Assembly (NCBI GenBank): GCA_900771425.1
Contig: CAAGNV010000052.1
Coordinates: 1 to 33,511, forward strand
Reading direction: 5' to 3'
Origin: Bacteroidaceae bacterium
GTDB taxonomy: Bacteria > Bacteroidota > Bacteroidia > Bacteroidales > Bacteroidaceae
DNA length: 33,511 nt
Part shown: positions 23,965-32,028 of the stretch, piece after piece
Layout: each line of letters starts with the position of its first letter
Numbering within the stretch: position 1 is the first letter of the stretch
Notes under the pieces: model-generated
Databases searched by the model: none
Told to the model about the DNA's origin: nothing
Seen by the model: only the letters and a program-made list of their open reading frames with translations
Translations under genes and position numbers: made by a program

Positions 23965-25116
23965 ATGAAGATTGGCAAATTCGTCATTGGAGCCGCGCTG
24001 CTGGCGCTGGCTTCGTGTGATCAGGGAAATAAGTTTACCGTTGAGGGGACTATCGAGGGTGCAGAGGATTCGCTGCTCTACTTTGAGGCGATAACACTCG
24101 AAGGTGTGCAGAAATTAGATTCTGTCAAGTTGAAGTCCGACGGCTCATTCTGTTTCAAATCCGATGCTCCCGGCAATCCGGAGTTCTATGCATTGCGCAT
24201 CAACTCTAACCGTATCAATTTCTCCGTTGATTCTGTCGAGACTGTGACCATCAATGCATCGCTGCCGGGCATGAACCTCAATTATACGGTCGAAGGGTCG
24301 GAGAGCAGTGAGCAGATCCGTCAGATTGTGCTTCGCCAGGCGCAGTTGCAGACTCATGTCATTGCCATCGAGAAGAGCGAAACCCTCTATCCGGGTGAAA
24401 TCAGTGACAGTGTCCAGAACCTTGTCGATAAGTATAAGCTTGAGATGCGCGATGAGTACATCTTGAAGAATCCAGGTACTGCCGCTGCATATTATGCTGT
24501 GTCGCAGTCGATAGTGGACCTCTACTCCATATATCAGTTGTTTGACCCTATCGGCAACCGTGACGACGTAAAGTGCTACGCCGCTGTTGCAAATTCGTGG
24601 GATGCGCTCTATCCTGATGCCAAACGTACCGAACAAATCTGCAACATGGCTATCAAGGGCATGCAGGCAACGGCTCCTCCAAGCCAGCGCGTAATCAATG
24701 TTGACGAGTCGAAGATATCCGAGGCAGGCATCATCGAGATTGAACTCCCTGACATCAAGAGCCAAATCCGTAAGATTACTGACCTGAAAGGTAAGGTGGT
24801 GCTCCTTGACTTTACCATGTACGGTGCCGAAAGTTCGGCAGAACGTACCCGTATGATGCGCCAACTCTACGACAAGTATAAGTCGCAGGGACTTGAAATC
24901 TATCAGGTTTCGCTCGACGACGACATCCACTATTGGAAACTGGCATGCGAGAACCTCCCATGGATCTGTGTGCATGAGACCAACGGCAGCACCAGCCGTA
25001 CCTACGGCGTGGTCAATGTGCCTACGTCGTTCATCATCAACCGTGACAACGAAATAGTCCTCCGCAGCGAGAACTTCGCAGGCTCGGTCGAGGAAGAAAT
25101 CCAGAAATACCTATAA
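23965..25116 (+). CDS. TlpA/DUF4369-like lipoprotein lacking the CXXC motif
   Basis: A 383-residue lipoprotein; the lipobox is LASC with Cys18. Residues about 22-115 form a DUF4369-like beta domain (FTVEGTIEGAEDSLLYFEAI, then LDSVKLKSDGSFCF). The middle is helical. The C-terminal part (about 255-383) has a thioredoxin-like fold pattern: LKGKVVLLDFTMYGAESSAE, then LEIYQVSLDDD and NVPTSFIINRDNEIV. In ordinary TlpA-like proteins the strand after DF is followed by WCGPC; here it reads TMYGAESSAE, so both redox cysteines are missing. The cis-Pro segment (VPTSF) is kept. It is probably a binding or scaffold relative rather than an oxidoreductase. It appears to be a single-gene unit. Confidence 0.87.
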   Translation: MKIGKFVIGAALLALASCDQGNKFTVEGTIEGAEDSLLYFEAITLEGVQKLDSVKLKSDGSFCFKSDAPGNPEFYALRINSNRINFSVDSVETVTINASLPGMNLNYTVEGSESSEQIRQIVLRQAQLQTHVIAIEKSETLYPGEISDSVQNLVDKYKLEMRDEYILKNPGTAAAYYAVSQSIVDLYSIYQLFDPIGNRDDVKCYAAVANSWDALYPDAKRTEQICNMAIKGMQATAPPSQRVINVDESKISEAGIIEIELPDIKSQIRKITDLKGKVVLLDFTMYGAESSAERTRMMRQLYDKYKSQGLEIYQVSLDDDIHYWKLACENLPWICVHETNGSTSRTYGVVNVPTSFIINRDNEIVLRSENFAGSVEEEIQKYL

Positions 25117-25144
25117 TTAAAGTTTCGCATGTGCTCAACTTGCA

Positions 25145-25284
25145 GTTGTTTGGTTGCTTAGTTGTTTAGTCGTTTGGGAAAGCTACCACGGCAATACAAA
25201 CAACCAATGTTAACATCCCTAACCACCAAACAACTAAACCACTAAACCACCAAACCACCAAACCACTAAACCACCAAACCACTA
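25145..25284. repeat. inverted pair of 8-bp tandem arrays
   Basis: Four units of GTTGTTTG/GTTGCTTA type (25145-25176) face eight units of AACCACCA/AACCACTA type (25221-25284), which are their approximate reverse complement. The two arrays could fold into a long imperfect stem around a 44-base loop. The second array runs almost directly into the terminator at 25288. Confidence 0.85.
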
Positions 25285-25287
25285 AAT

Positions 25288-25345
25288 AAGTCAGCCATCG
25301 ACTTGCTATCCTCGCGGACTGCAACCGATGGCTGACTTCGTTTTT
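25288..25345 (+). terminator. intrinsic terminator after the TlpA-like lipoprotein gene
   Basis: AAGTCAGCCATCG (25288-25300) pairs perfectly with CGATGGCTGACTT (25326-25338) over a 25-base loop. CGTTTTT follows. It is 171 bases after the stop, beyond the 8-bp arrays, so these would be transcribed. Confidence 0.8.
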
Positions 25346-25511
25346 GGTTGTAAAACCTTGCGAAATAATATGTAGCTTTATTGAGGCGAAATGGAGTGTC
25401 AGCAGAAATTCGCTTGATACGGCAACCACAGAACAATAGATGTGCGGTAGGAAAACAGTAAATGCTGTATCTGATACTTCTTGACATCCTTGTCCATTCT
25501 TACCGTAGCCA

Positions 25512-25595
25512 CGCAGTAGTATTACGCACCGTCGTGATTGTTTACTGCACCGACGTGGTAGTAAACTGCACCGTCGCAGTAGTAACTATACCTGT
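25512..25595. repeat. degenerate 21-bp tandem repeat, about four units
   Basis: Units start at 25512, 25533, 25554 and 25575. The first three share the pattern CG-GTAGT-TTAC-GCACCG with a few substitutions each; the fourth is more decayed. The unit length and GTA-rich makeup recall the perfect 22-bp array at 14190, but the sequences differ. Confidence 0.7.
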
Positions 25596-25713
25596 AGTGT
25601 CTTCGGTGGAATAGATGAGGCGTCGTAGGTGTATCCGAATGAAGCAAAACCGTAATGCTTTCTCATTCAAATTCATGCTGACCCGAAATAAGTGTATGAA
25701 TAGAATAAGTCCG

Positions 25714-25733
25714 ACGGCTGACGCTTCAGCCGT
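25714..25733 (-). terminator. hairpin downstream of ferritin
   Basis: ACGGCTGA and TCAGCCGT form a perfect 8-bp stem with a 4-base loop, 13 bases after the ferritin stop. The tail on the minus strand (CGGACTTATTC) is not T-rich, so it is a weak terminator candidate or an mRNA-end stabiliser. Confidence 0.5.
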
Positions 25734-25745
25734 GAGCGGCGTGTG

Positions 25746-26264
25746 TTAATCGCATTTCAGGGGCTCGGCTTTCGTGTAGCGTCGCTCGCCGAGCTGCTGG
25801 TCAATGCAGTACAGCCCGACCTTTTCGCTGCCGATCATCTCAATTTGGTCGATGACCTCGCATACGCTCGATTCTTCTTCGACTTGCTCATCGACGAACC
25901 ATTGCATGCGGCTGAACGTAGCATAGTCGCCTTCTTCGAGTGCCATCGTGGCGATTTTGTTGATGGATTTGGTCACCCCCTTCTCGTGCGACAGCGTGTC
26001 CTTGAACATCGAAGCGAGCGAGTTCCATTTTGTTGGTACTTCGGTGATTGGCTGTAGTACGACTCGTGCGTTCTGCTCAATCATGTACTGCTGAAGGATG
26101 CGGGCGTGGTCCTGTTCTTCTTTCCATTGGACGAACATCCAGTTGGCCACTCCTCGCAGCCCTTTGGATTCGGCATCCATGCTCATCGATAGATAAAGGT
26201 ATGCCGACCATAGTTCGTCGTTAATCTGTGTGTTGATTGCGTCTTGAATTTGTTTACTAATCAT
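25746..26264 (-). CDS. ftnA: ferritin (bacterial non-heme, FtnA-like)
   Basis: A 172-residue ferritin that oxidises Fe(II) and stores iron in a 24-subunit shell. All ferroxidase-centre residues of E. coli FtnA are at identical positions: Glu17, Glu50, His53, Glu94 and Glu130. The motif WKEEQDHARILQQYMIEQNA is diagnostic of ferritin rather than Dps or bacterioferritin; there is no heme Met in the bacterioferritin context. The length is normal. It is transcribed alone from a promoter divergent from the PadR cassette. The upstream element shares 17 identical bases with the PadR promoter. Confidence 0.96.
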   Translation of the reverse strand: MISKQIQDAINTQINDELWSAYLYLSMSMDAESKGLRGVANWMFVQWKEEQDHARILQQYMIEQNARVVLQPITEVPTKWNSLASMFKDTLSHEKGVTKSINKIATMALEEGDYATFSRMQWFVDEQVEEESSVCEVIDQIEMIGSEKVGLYCIDQQLGERRYTKAEPLKCD

Positions 26265-26319
26265 AGTTGTAACTTTTTAATTGTTGATACTTTGTACGCA
26301 GGTTGTCGACTTCCTTGTG

Positions 26320-26336
26320 TTTGCGCTGCAAAGGTA
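26320..26336 (-). promoter_or_regulatory. ferritin promoter core
   Basis: On the minus strand TACCTTTGCAGCGCAAA contains the TAnnTTTG element and the dyad TTTGC-AGC-GCAAA across the expected transcription start. It is 56 bases before the ATG. The -33 region is poor. The same 17 bases occur at 26525-26541 on the plus strand. Confidence 0.55.
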
Positions 26337-26501
26337 TTGCCTTTTCCGATAAAAAGCGATACCGGCAATGAGGTTTGTTTCTATAGTGACTATTGCTGAG
26401 ACCGATAGCAACAGACTGGCTGACACATATTATATATTTGTGCGCACATGAGGACAAGTCTTAATTTATGTTAAAATCTACAAGTTTGTTAGTACTATGT
26501 A

Positions 26502-26541
26502 TTGCAAGGTATTCATATTTTACCTACCTTTGCAGCGCAAA
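26502..26541 (+). promoter_or_regulatory. padR-pspC cassette promoter
   Basis: TTGC at 26502-26505, 19 bases, then TACCTTTG at 26525-26532, continuing CAGCGCAAA. The spacing is ideal for the Bacteroidetes sigma factor. The leader to the ATG at 26633 is about 95 nt. Confidence 0.6.
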
Positions 26542-26632
26542 TCAGTAATAACAATATGGAAATAATAGTAACTGTAGTAGTTTTAATACTCTGCGCTTGC
26601 AGAATTGTAATGTAAATCAAAATAGTAAGTCT

Positions 26633-26959
26633 ATGAATGTTGACAATGCAAAATCACAGATGAGGAAGGGTATGCTGGAGTACTGCATCATGCTTTTGCT
26701 TGGTGAAAAGCCTTATTACACTTCCGACATCATTGCCCGTCTGAAAGAAGCCAACCTGCTTGTGGTCGAAGGTACGCTCTACCCGCTGCTTACCCGACTG
26801 AAGAACGACGGTGTCCTGTCGTACCAGTGGCAGGAGAGCACGCAGGGACCGCCTCGCAAGTATTACGTCCTGACCGATGAAGGGCATCAGGTGCTTGAAC
26901 AGCTCGAGGCTGCCTGGAACGAGATTTCAAACACAGTAAATAATCTAAAAACAAAATAA
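26633..26959 (+). CDS. PadR-family transcriptional regulator
   Basis: A 108-residue winged-helix repressor. MRKGMLEYCIMLLLGEKPYY, then TSDIIARLKEANLLVVEGTLYPLLTRLKNDG is the classic PadR DNA-binding domain, with the wing in GPPRKYYVLTDEG. The C-terminal helix (LEQLEAAWNEISNTVNNLKT) is the dimerisation helix, so this is the short PadR-s2 type without a long effector domain. The start at 26633 (MNVDNAKSQMRKG) is preferred over 26597 because the extra 12 residues are low-complexity Asn/Ser. It lies 4 bases before the PspC-domain gene, a pairing common in Bacteroidetes, and probably represses this cassette. Confidence 0.93.
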   Translation: MNVDNAKSQMRKGMLEYCIMLLLGEKPYYTSDIIARLKEANLLVVEGTLYPLLTRLKNDGVLSYQWQESTQGPPRKYYVLTDEGHQVLEQLEAAWNEISNTVNNLKTK

Positions 26960-26963
26960 TCAG

Positions 26964-28739
26964 ATGAAAAAGAATATAACAATCAATATGTGTGGCCGCC
27001 TATATGCCATTGACGAGGATGCGTACCAGCTGATGTCGCATTATCTTGAGACACTGCGCAGCTATTTCAACCGTCAGGACGGCGGCGACGAGATATGTAA
27101 CGACATCGAGCAACGAATGGCAGAACTGTTCGACGAACTGAAAGGGGAGGGCGTCGAGGCTATCACCATCGAACACGTGCAGGATATCATCAAGCGCATC
27201 GGCGACCTGAAGGACATCATTCCTGAAGGGGAGCAACCAAAGGGTGAGAAGAATGGTTTCAAGTCGGAGAATAACAATGGCCGTGGTGCCAACAGCTATT
27301 TCGAATCACTTCGCCGCAAGACATTCTACCGTGACACTCAGAATGGTAAGTTGGCAGGCGTACTTGCCGGCTGTGCCAACTATTTCGGTGGATCGGTCAT
27401 TGCTTGGCGTGTCATTTACGTTGTGCTGGTATTCTTCAACTTCGGTTTGTTGAGTGCCTTCGGTCCGTTGCTCTTCCGCTCTGTGCTTATGAGTTCAACA
27501 CGGTTCGGGCTGTTATTGCCTGTTCTGTCATTCAACTTCATGCTTGTCATCCTTTATATTGTAGTGGCCGTAATAGCACCAGAGGCGAGACGGCCTGAAG
27601 AGCGCTTGAAGATGAAGGGAGAACCGGTAAACCCGCAGCGTCTGGCGGAGGAGGTAACGCAGATGAACCAGCAGACACCGATTAACAAGGATAGCCTGTC
27701 GGCACTGAACATCATCGGCGGCATTTTCTTCATTGCCTGTGCCATAGGTTTCGGGTTCATGCTTGTGGCTCTCATTGTCTTTGCTGTTTCAGGGATAGTA
27801 GGTACCGAATTCTTCTTTACTCAAATCAACACTGGACCTTATGAGATATATGAGAAAATCCGCGTTCCTTTATGGGTATGTGTAGCAACAATGATTGCCA
27901 ATGTCGGAATCGTCGAGTATTGCTGTATTCATGGTGCGTCAAGTTCGTTCCGCAAGGTCAAGAGTATGTCCGTTGGACAAAGAATCGTATGGGTGGCATT
28001 GTGGATCCTTACGTTGGTTGCTACGATCGTCTTGTGTGTGACAATTACATGTAAGGCTGAAACCATTCGACATGATATCAATGAGAAACAAGCACAGGAG
28101 TATCGTGAGAGTCACACCCACGACGGCATCTATTGGAATCGTGACGAAGATTGGAACTACTTCCGTCGCGAAGGCTGGACATTGGTAGAGAACGAAAACT
28201 GTGTCGATCACTTCACGCAGACTGGCCAGTACTTCACCGGCGACAACTTTGAGCGATATCTCGATGCCTATAATGGTGATTGTGGAATCGTCTATACGGC
28301 AGAGCGCAGCGAACTAGTCGAAGAACCAGGACGTTATCGTCTATGTGCTGCTGCAAGAGTCGATGCTCCTAACTGTGTGGCAATCTATCTCATTCCGGGC
28401 ATGGGCATCAAGGAGGCTGGCGAGAACGAACAGCATATAATCTTCCGTACAGTACCAAACAACGGCGACCGGGGTGGTAACATCTGGCAATGGGCACACA
28501 GCGGAACTGACAGCGAGTTGCTGCCTGCGGAAATCCAGGGAGACTCTACTCTGATCGATGACATTGCATGTGCCAACAGTGAACGGGGATATGGGTGGAA
28601 CTACATACGTACCGACGAAGTAATCGAAATAACTGCTCCGACACAGGTTTATTACGGCATAACCACCGAGGCACCAGGTCTTGAACGTAGGTGTACGTAC
28701 CTGTCGGCACGTGACTTCAAACTTGAAAAAATAAACTAA
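26964..28739 (+). CDS. PspC-domain membrane protein
   Basis: A 591-residue membrane protein. Residues 1-90 are a soluble N-terminal domain (NITINMCGRLYAIDEDAYQL, then DIEQRMAELFDELKG) typical of Bacteroidetes PspC fusions. The PspC domain spans about 118-208 (GKLAGVLAGCANYFGGSVIA and the following hydrophobic helices, ending VVAVIAPEA). Further helices lie near 247-275, 300-320 and 340-362. The C-terminal 225 residues are hydrophilic, rich in acidic and aromatic residues, probably outside the membrane, and of no family I recognise. By analogy with PspC it may sense envelope stress together with the PadR regulator; this is inference. Confidence 0.9.
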   Translation: MKKNITINMCGRLYAIDEDAYQLMSHYLETLRSYFNRQDGGDEICNDIEQRMAELFDELKGEGVEAITIEHVQDIIKRIGDLKDIIPEGEQPKGEKNGFKSENNNGRGANSYFESLRRKTFYRDTQNGKLAGVLAGCANYFGGSVIAWRVIYVVLVFFNFGLLSAFGPLLFRSVLMSSTRFGLLLPVLSFNFMLVILYIVVAVIAPEARRPEERLKMKGEPVNPQRLAEEVTQMNQQTPINKDSLSALNIIGGIFFIACAIGFGFMLVALIVFAVSGIVGTEFFFTQINTGPYEIYEKIRVPLWVCVATMIANVGIVEYCCIHGASSSFRKVKSMSVGQRIVWVALWILTLVATIVLCVTITCKAETIRHDINEKQAQEYRESHTHDGIYWNRDEDWNYFRREGWTLVENENCVDHFTQTGQYFTGDNFERYLDAYNGDCGIVYTAERSELVEEPGRYRLCAAARVDAPNCVAIYLIPGMGIKEAGENEQHIIFRTVPNNGDRGGNIWQWAHSGTDSELLPAEIQGDSTLIDDIACANSERGYGWNYIRTDEVIEITAPTQVYYGITTEAPGLERRCTYLSARDFKLEKIN

Positions 28740-28759
28740 CGCTTTAATAAACAACCGAT

Positions 28760-29104
28760 ATGGATAATTATTCACAAGATACTGCAGGTCAGTACAACTC
28801 ATCAGAAAATAACAATATGTATAAGCCCGACAGCTATTTGGTGTGGGCAATACTTACTACATTCCTGTGCTGTATGCCATTTGGCATCGTGTCGATTGTC
28901 TATTCGACGAAGGTTGACTCGTATTGGTACGCGGGACAGTATTCCGCAGCGTACGATGCATCGCACAAGGCAAAGGTATGGGCAATAGCAAGTGCAGTTG
29001 TCGGTGGCGCATCTGTGGTCATTACGTTCATCATTATGACGGTATCGACCTTTGCTCCTGTGATGATGCTCTCTTCGTTTATGCCTAACGCTATGCACAT
29101 GTAG
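28760..29104 (+). CDS. CD225/dispanin-family membrane protein
   Basis: A 114-residue protein. After a polar Asn/Gln/Tyr-rich N-terminus it has PDSYLVWAILTTFLCCMPFG (first hydrophobic helix, about 28-50), a loop with IVSIVYSTKVDSYWYAGQY and DASHKAKVWAI, then a second helix at about 72-100. That is the CD225/dispanin pattern; animal members (IFITM) change membrane curvature and fusion, while bacterial roles are unknown. It follows the PspC gene by 20 bases and is the last gene of the PadR-PspC cassette, so it probably acts in the same envelope response. Confidence 0.88.
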   Translation: MDNYSQDTAGQYNSSENNNMYKPDSYLVWAILTTFLCCMPFGIVSIVYSTKVDSYWYAGQYSAAYDASHKAKVWAIASAVVGGASVVITFIIMTVSTFAPVMMLSSFMPNAMHM

Positions 29105-29129
29105 CCGTATCACTCGCTTGCAGATATAT

Positions 29130-29165
29130 GAGCCCCGAAAGTCATTTGAAACGCTTTCGGGGCTC
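29130..29165 (+). terminator. hairpin ending the PadR-PspC-CD225 cassette
   Basis: GAGCCCCGAAAG (29130-29141) and CTTTCGGGGCTC (29154-29165) form a perfect 12-bp stem with a 12-base loop, 25 bases after the stop. The tail ATTGCGTCTT is poor in T, so termination may be factor-assisted. Confidence 0.7.
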
Positions 29166-29251
29166 ATTGCGTCTTATGGCAAAAGCATTTGCACCTGCCG
29201 TGAAAAGCGGAAACATGATTGTGCGGTTCCGTTTTTTTTCAGCATAGTACA

Positions 29252-29281
29252 TTGCTAAGTAGTAAATAATTCTTAACTTTG
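29252..29281 (+). promoter_or_regulatory. ruvB promoter
   Basis: TTGC at 29252-29255, 18 bases and TAACTTTG at 29274-29281 fit the Bacteroidetes consensus, 34 bases before the ruvB ATG. Confidence 0.6.
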
Positions 29282-29315
29282 CAAGCGTAAATGAATAATA
29301 ACGCCATTACATAGC

Positions 29316-30359
29316 ATGAATAGTTTTGACATACACGAAGAACAATACGTGCAATCGACCAAGGAAAAGGATTTTGAGAATGCACTGCGACCACTGCGCT
29401 TTGACGACTTCAGCGGCCAGCAGAAGATTGTGGAAAACCTGAAAATCTTTGTCGAGGCTGCAAAATACCGTGGCGAACCGCTCGACCACACTCTCCTTCA
29501 TGGCCCTCCTGGACTTGGCAAGACCACCCTGTCGCAGATCATCTCGAACGAACTCGGCGTGGGCTTCAAGATTACTTCGGGGCCGGTGCTCGACAAGCCG
29601 GGCGACCTTGCCGGTATCCTTACTTCGCTCGAGGAGAACGACGTGCTGTTCATCGACGAAATACACCGACTGAGTCCTGTCGTTGAGGAATACCTGTACT
29701 CGGCAATGGAGGACTACCGCATCGACATCATGATTGACAAAGGCCCGTCGGCACGCAGCATACAGATTGACCTCAGCCCATTCACACTGGTAGGGGCAAC
29801 TACTCGCAGCGGACTTCTCACCGCACCGCTCCGTGCCCGTTTCGGCATCAACCTGCACCTCGAATACTACGACAACGACGTGCTGTCAAAGATTATCATG
29901 CGTTCGGCTAAACTCCTTGACATTCCGTGCGATACCGACTCAGCATACGAGATAGCGAGCCGTAGCCGTGGCACTCCGCGTATTGCCAACGCACTGCTTC
30001 GCCGTGTGCGCGACTTCGCTCAGGTCAAGGGACATGGCGTCATCGACATGAAGATTGCCCGCATGGCTCTCGAAGCACTCAACATCGACCGCTATGGACT
30101 CGACGAGATCGACAACAAGATACTTACGACCATCATCGACAAGTTCAAGGGTGGACCAGTCGGCATAGGTACCATCGCAACTGCCGTTGGCGAAGATGCA
30201 GGTACCGTTGAGGAAGTCTACGAACCGTTCCTCATCAAGGAAGGCTTCCTCAAGCGCACTCCACGTGGCCGTGAAGTCACCGAACTGGCTTATAAGCACC
30301 TGGGACGCACCATCCCTGCCGAGAAGAGCATGGGAATGGCCAACTTATTTGACTTGTAG
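29316..30359 (+). CDS. ruvB: Holliday junction branch-migration helicase RuvB
   Basis: A 347-residue AAA+ ATPase that drives branch migration with RuvA during recombination repair. Walker A is GPPGLGKTTL (63-72), Walker B LFIDEIHR (111-118), sensor 1 GATTRSG and the arginine finger region RARFG. The winged-helix C-terminal domain with GGPVGIGTIATAVGEDAGT is complete. Length is typical. ruvA and ruvC are not in the window. It is followed after 23 bases by the flippase gene, so the two may be co-transcribed. Confidence 0.98.
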   Translation: MNSFDIHEEQYVQSTKEKDFENALRPLRFDDFSGQQKIVENLKIFVEAAKYRGEPLDHTLLHGPPGLGKTTLSQIISNELGVGFKITSGPVLDKPGDLAGILTSLEENDVLFIDEIHRLSPVVEEYLYSAMEDYRIDIMIDKGPSARSIQIDLSPFTLVGATTRSGLLTAPLRARFGINLHLEYYDNDVLSKIIMRSAKLLDIPCDTDSAYEIASRSRGTPRIANALLRRVRDFAQVKGHGVIDMKIARMALEALNIDRYGLDEIDNKILTTIIDKFKGGPVGIGTIATAVGEDAGTVEEVYEPFLIKEGFLKRTPRGREVTELAYKHLGRTIPAEKSMGMANLFDL

Positions 30360-30382
30360 AATACGATACTCCCTTAATTGTC

Positions 30383-31828
30383 ATGAATTTAAAAGGTTTA
30401 GCAAAAGATACGGCCATATACGGACTGAGCAGCATCGTAGGCCGATTCCTTAATTATCTGCTCGTGCCGCTCTATACCGACGTCATCCCTGCCGACAATG
30501 GCGGCTACGGAGTGGTTACCAATATCTATGCCCACACGGCTCTGATGCTTGTCATCCTGACATTCGGCATGGAGACCACGTTCTTCCGTTTTGCCAACAA
30601 GGGCGACGACGACCCCGACACTGTCTTTGCCACGTCGTTCGGAATGGTAGGTCTGCTGTCGGTGGCATTCCTCGGCATCGTGTTCGGGTTCATCACGCCG
30701 CTGACGGGCTGGCTGGGATATGCCGACCATCCTGAATACGTAGAACTTATGGCAACCGTAGTGGCTCTCGATGCCATACAGGCCATACCGTTCTGCCTGC
30801 TGCGTTTCCAGAAACGGCCGATCAAGTTCGCTTCGCTCAAGATGTTGTTCATCATCATGAACATAGGCCTGAACCTCCTTTATTTCCTTGTGCTCGGAGG
30901 TCGTGACATACTGTACATCTTCATTCTCAACTTCGTATGTACGGCACTCATCACCTTCTTCTTCATTCCCGAATTCATACATATCCGCTGGAAATTCTCC
31001 ATGCCCCTGCTCCGCCGCATGTTCACATACTCATGGCCGATACTTGTACTCGGTATTGCCGGAATCCTGAACCAGACATTCGACAAGCAGGCGTTCATGA
31101 AGATTTACGACAAGGCCGACGGTGACGTGCAGCTCGGCATCTACGGTGCATGTGCCAAGGTGGCAATGATTATGGCCATGATCACACAGGCATTCCGCTA
31201 TGCATACGAGCCGTTCGTGTTCGGTGCAGCAAAGGACAAGGACAGCAAGGAAACCTATGCCGTTGCCATGAAGTTCTTCATTATCTTTACGTTGCTCGCC
31301 TTCCTCTGCGTAATAGGCTATCTTGATATACTGAAGTTCATCATCCGTGACAGCGGCTATCATGTAGGACTCAAGGTGGTACCGATCGTTATGGCGGCCG
31401 AGATAATGATGGGCATCTACTTCAACCTGTCGTTCTGGTACAAACTCATCGACAAGACATATTTCGGAGCCATCTTCTCAGCCATCGGCTGCGCCGTACT
31501 CATCGCAGTCAACGTTGTCTTTGTACCTAAATATGGCTACATGGCATGCGCTTGGGGCGGTTTTGCAGGATACGGAACAGCGATGATCATCTCATATTTC
31601 GTTGGTCAGAAGTACTATCCGATTGACTATCCGCTCAAGTCGATTACCGTCTATGTACTCATTGCCGCCGCGTTCTATGCCGTCATGACGTTCCTGCCTG
31701 GCAGCTGGCCGGTATGGCTGAAACTCATAGTCAATACATTGCTGATTCTGGCATTCGGCGCACACATAGTCTATCACGAACTGCCGCACAATGTATTGGC
31801 AACCATACGACGCAAACTCCACATTTAG
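30383..31828 (+). CDS. polysaccharide biosynthesis flippase (Wzx/MurJ-like MOP superfamily)
   Basis: A 481-residue inner-membrane protein with roughly 14 hydrophobic helices. The opening LKGLAKDTAIYGLSSIVGRF, then LNYLLVPLYTDVI is the hallmark of the polysaccharide-synthesis (PST/MOP) exporter family. Members flip lipid-linked oligosaccharides across the membrane. No glycosyltransferase or polymerase genes lie next to it, so it is not within a capsule or O-antigen cluster here; that and its position behind ruvB suggest a core-genome lipid-linked sugar exporter. Substrate unknown. Confidence 0.93.
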   Translation: MNLKGLAKDTAIYGLSSIVGRFLNYLLVPLYTDVIPADNGGYGVVTNIYAHTALMLVILTFGMETTFFRFANKGDDDPDTVFATSFGMVGLLSVAFLGIVFGFITPLTGWLGYADHPEYVELMATVVALDAIQAIPFCLLRFQKRPIKFASLKMLFIIMNIGLNLLYFLVLGGRDILYIFILNFVCTALITFFFIPEFIHIRWKFSMPLLRRMFTYSWPILVLGIAGILNQTFDKQAFMKIYDKADGDVQLGIYGACAKVAMIMAMITQAFRYAYEPFVFGAAKDKDSKETYAVAMKFFIIFTLLAFLCVIGYLDILKFIIRDSGYHVGLKVVPIVMAAEIMMGIYFNLSFWYKLIDKTYFGAIFSAIGCAVLIAVNVVFVPKYGYMACAWGGFAGYGTAMIISYFVGQKYYPIDYPLKSITVYVLIAAAFYAVMTFLPGSWPVWLKLIVNTLLILAFGAHIVYHELPHNVLATIRRKLHI

Positions 31829-31909
31829 CAATCAGCAGAATCTGAATTGTAAGAAAATGAAGGTATTTGCATGAGCCGATGAAGGTACCTCCGTGAATGA
31901 TAAAAGAAG

Positions 31910-31948
31910 ACCACCAATAACTTCGCAACGGGTTATTGGTGGTTTTTA
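31910..31948 (+). terminator. intrinsic terminator after the flippase gene
   Basis: ACCACCAATAAC (31910-31921) and GTTATTGGTGGT (31932-31943) form a perfect 12-bp stem with a 10-base loop, followed by TTTTAG. It lies 81 bases after the stop. Confidence 0.88.
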
Positions 31949-32028
31949 GATGGGCAATCAACACCACAATTTAGATGACATACCCATTGCAGAAATGATA
32001 AACATATTATAACCTTACATTATTTGTA

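Larger units (their letters stand above)
25117..25745. other. repeat-rich gene-free intergenic region
   Basis: This 629-base stretch holds an inverted pair of 8-bp repeat arrays, a strong terminator, about 165 bases (25346-25511) with nothing recognisable, a degenerate 21-bp repeat, about 115 bases without features, and a hairpin next to the ferritin stop. The short open frames over the repeats are compositional artefacts. Confidence 0.6.
26265..26632. other. divergent promoter region between ferritin and padR
   Basis: No gene is seen in these 368 bases. They carry two inverted copies of a 17-base promoter core, one for each flanking gene, separated by about 190 AT-rich bases. A 19-codon frame at 26556-26615 in the padR leader (MEIIVTVVVLILCACRIVM) is probably not a gene. 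Confidence 0.6.

Noticed and set aside
25166..25487. Small minus-strand open frames over the 8-bp arrays and terminator
   Set aside because: Their VVWWFSGL repeats are translations of the array, and the rest covers a terminator hairpin.
26556..26615. 19-codon frame in the padR leader as a leader peptide
   Set aside because: Hydrophobic but without regulatory codon runs or an attenuator structure; too little to support it.
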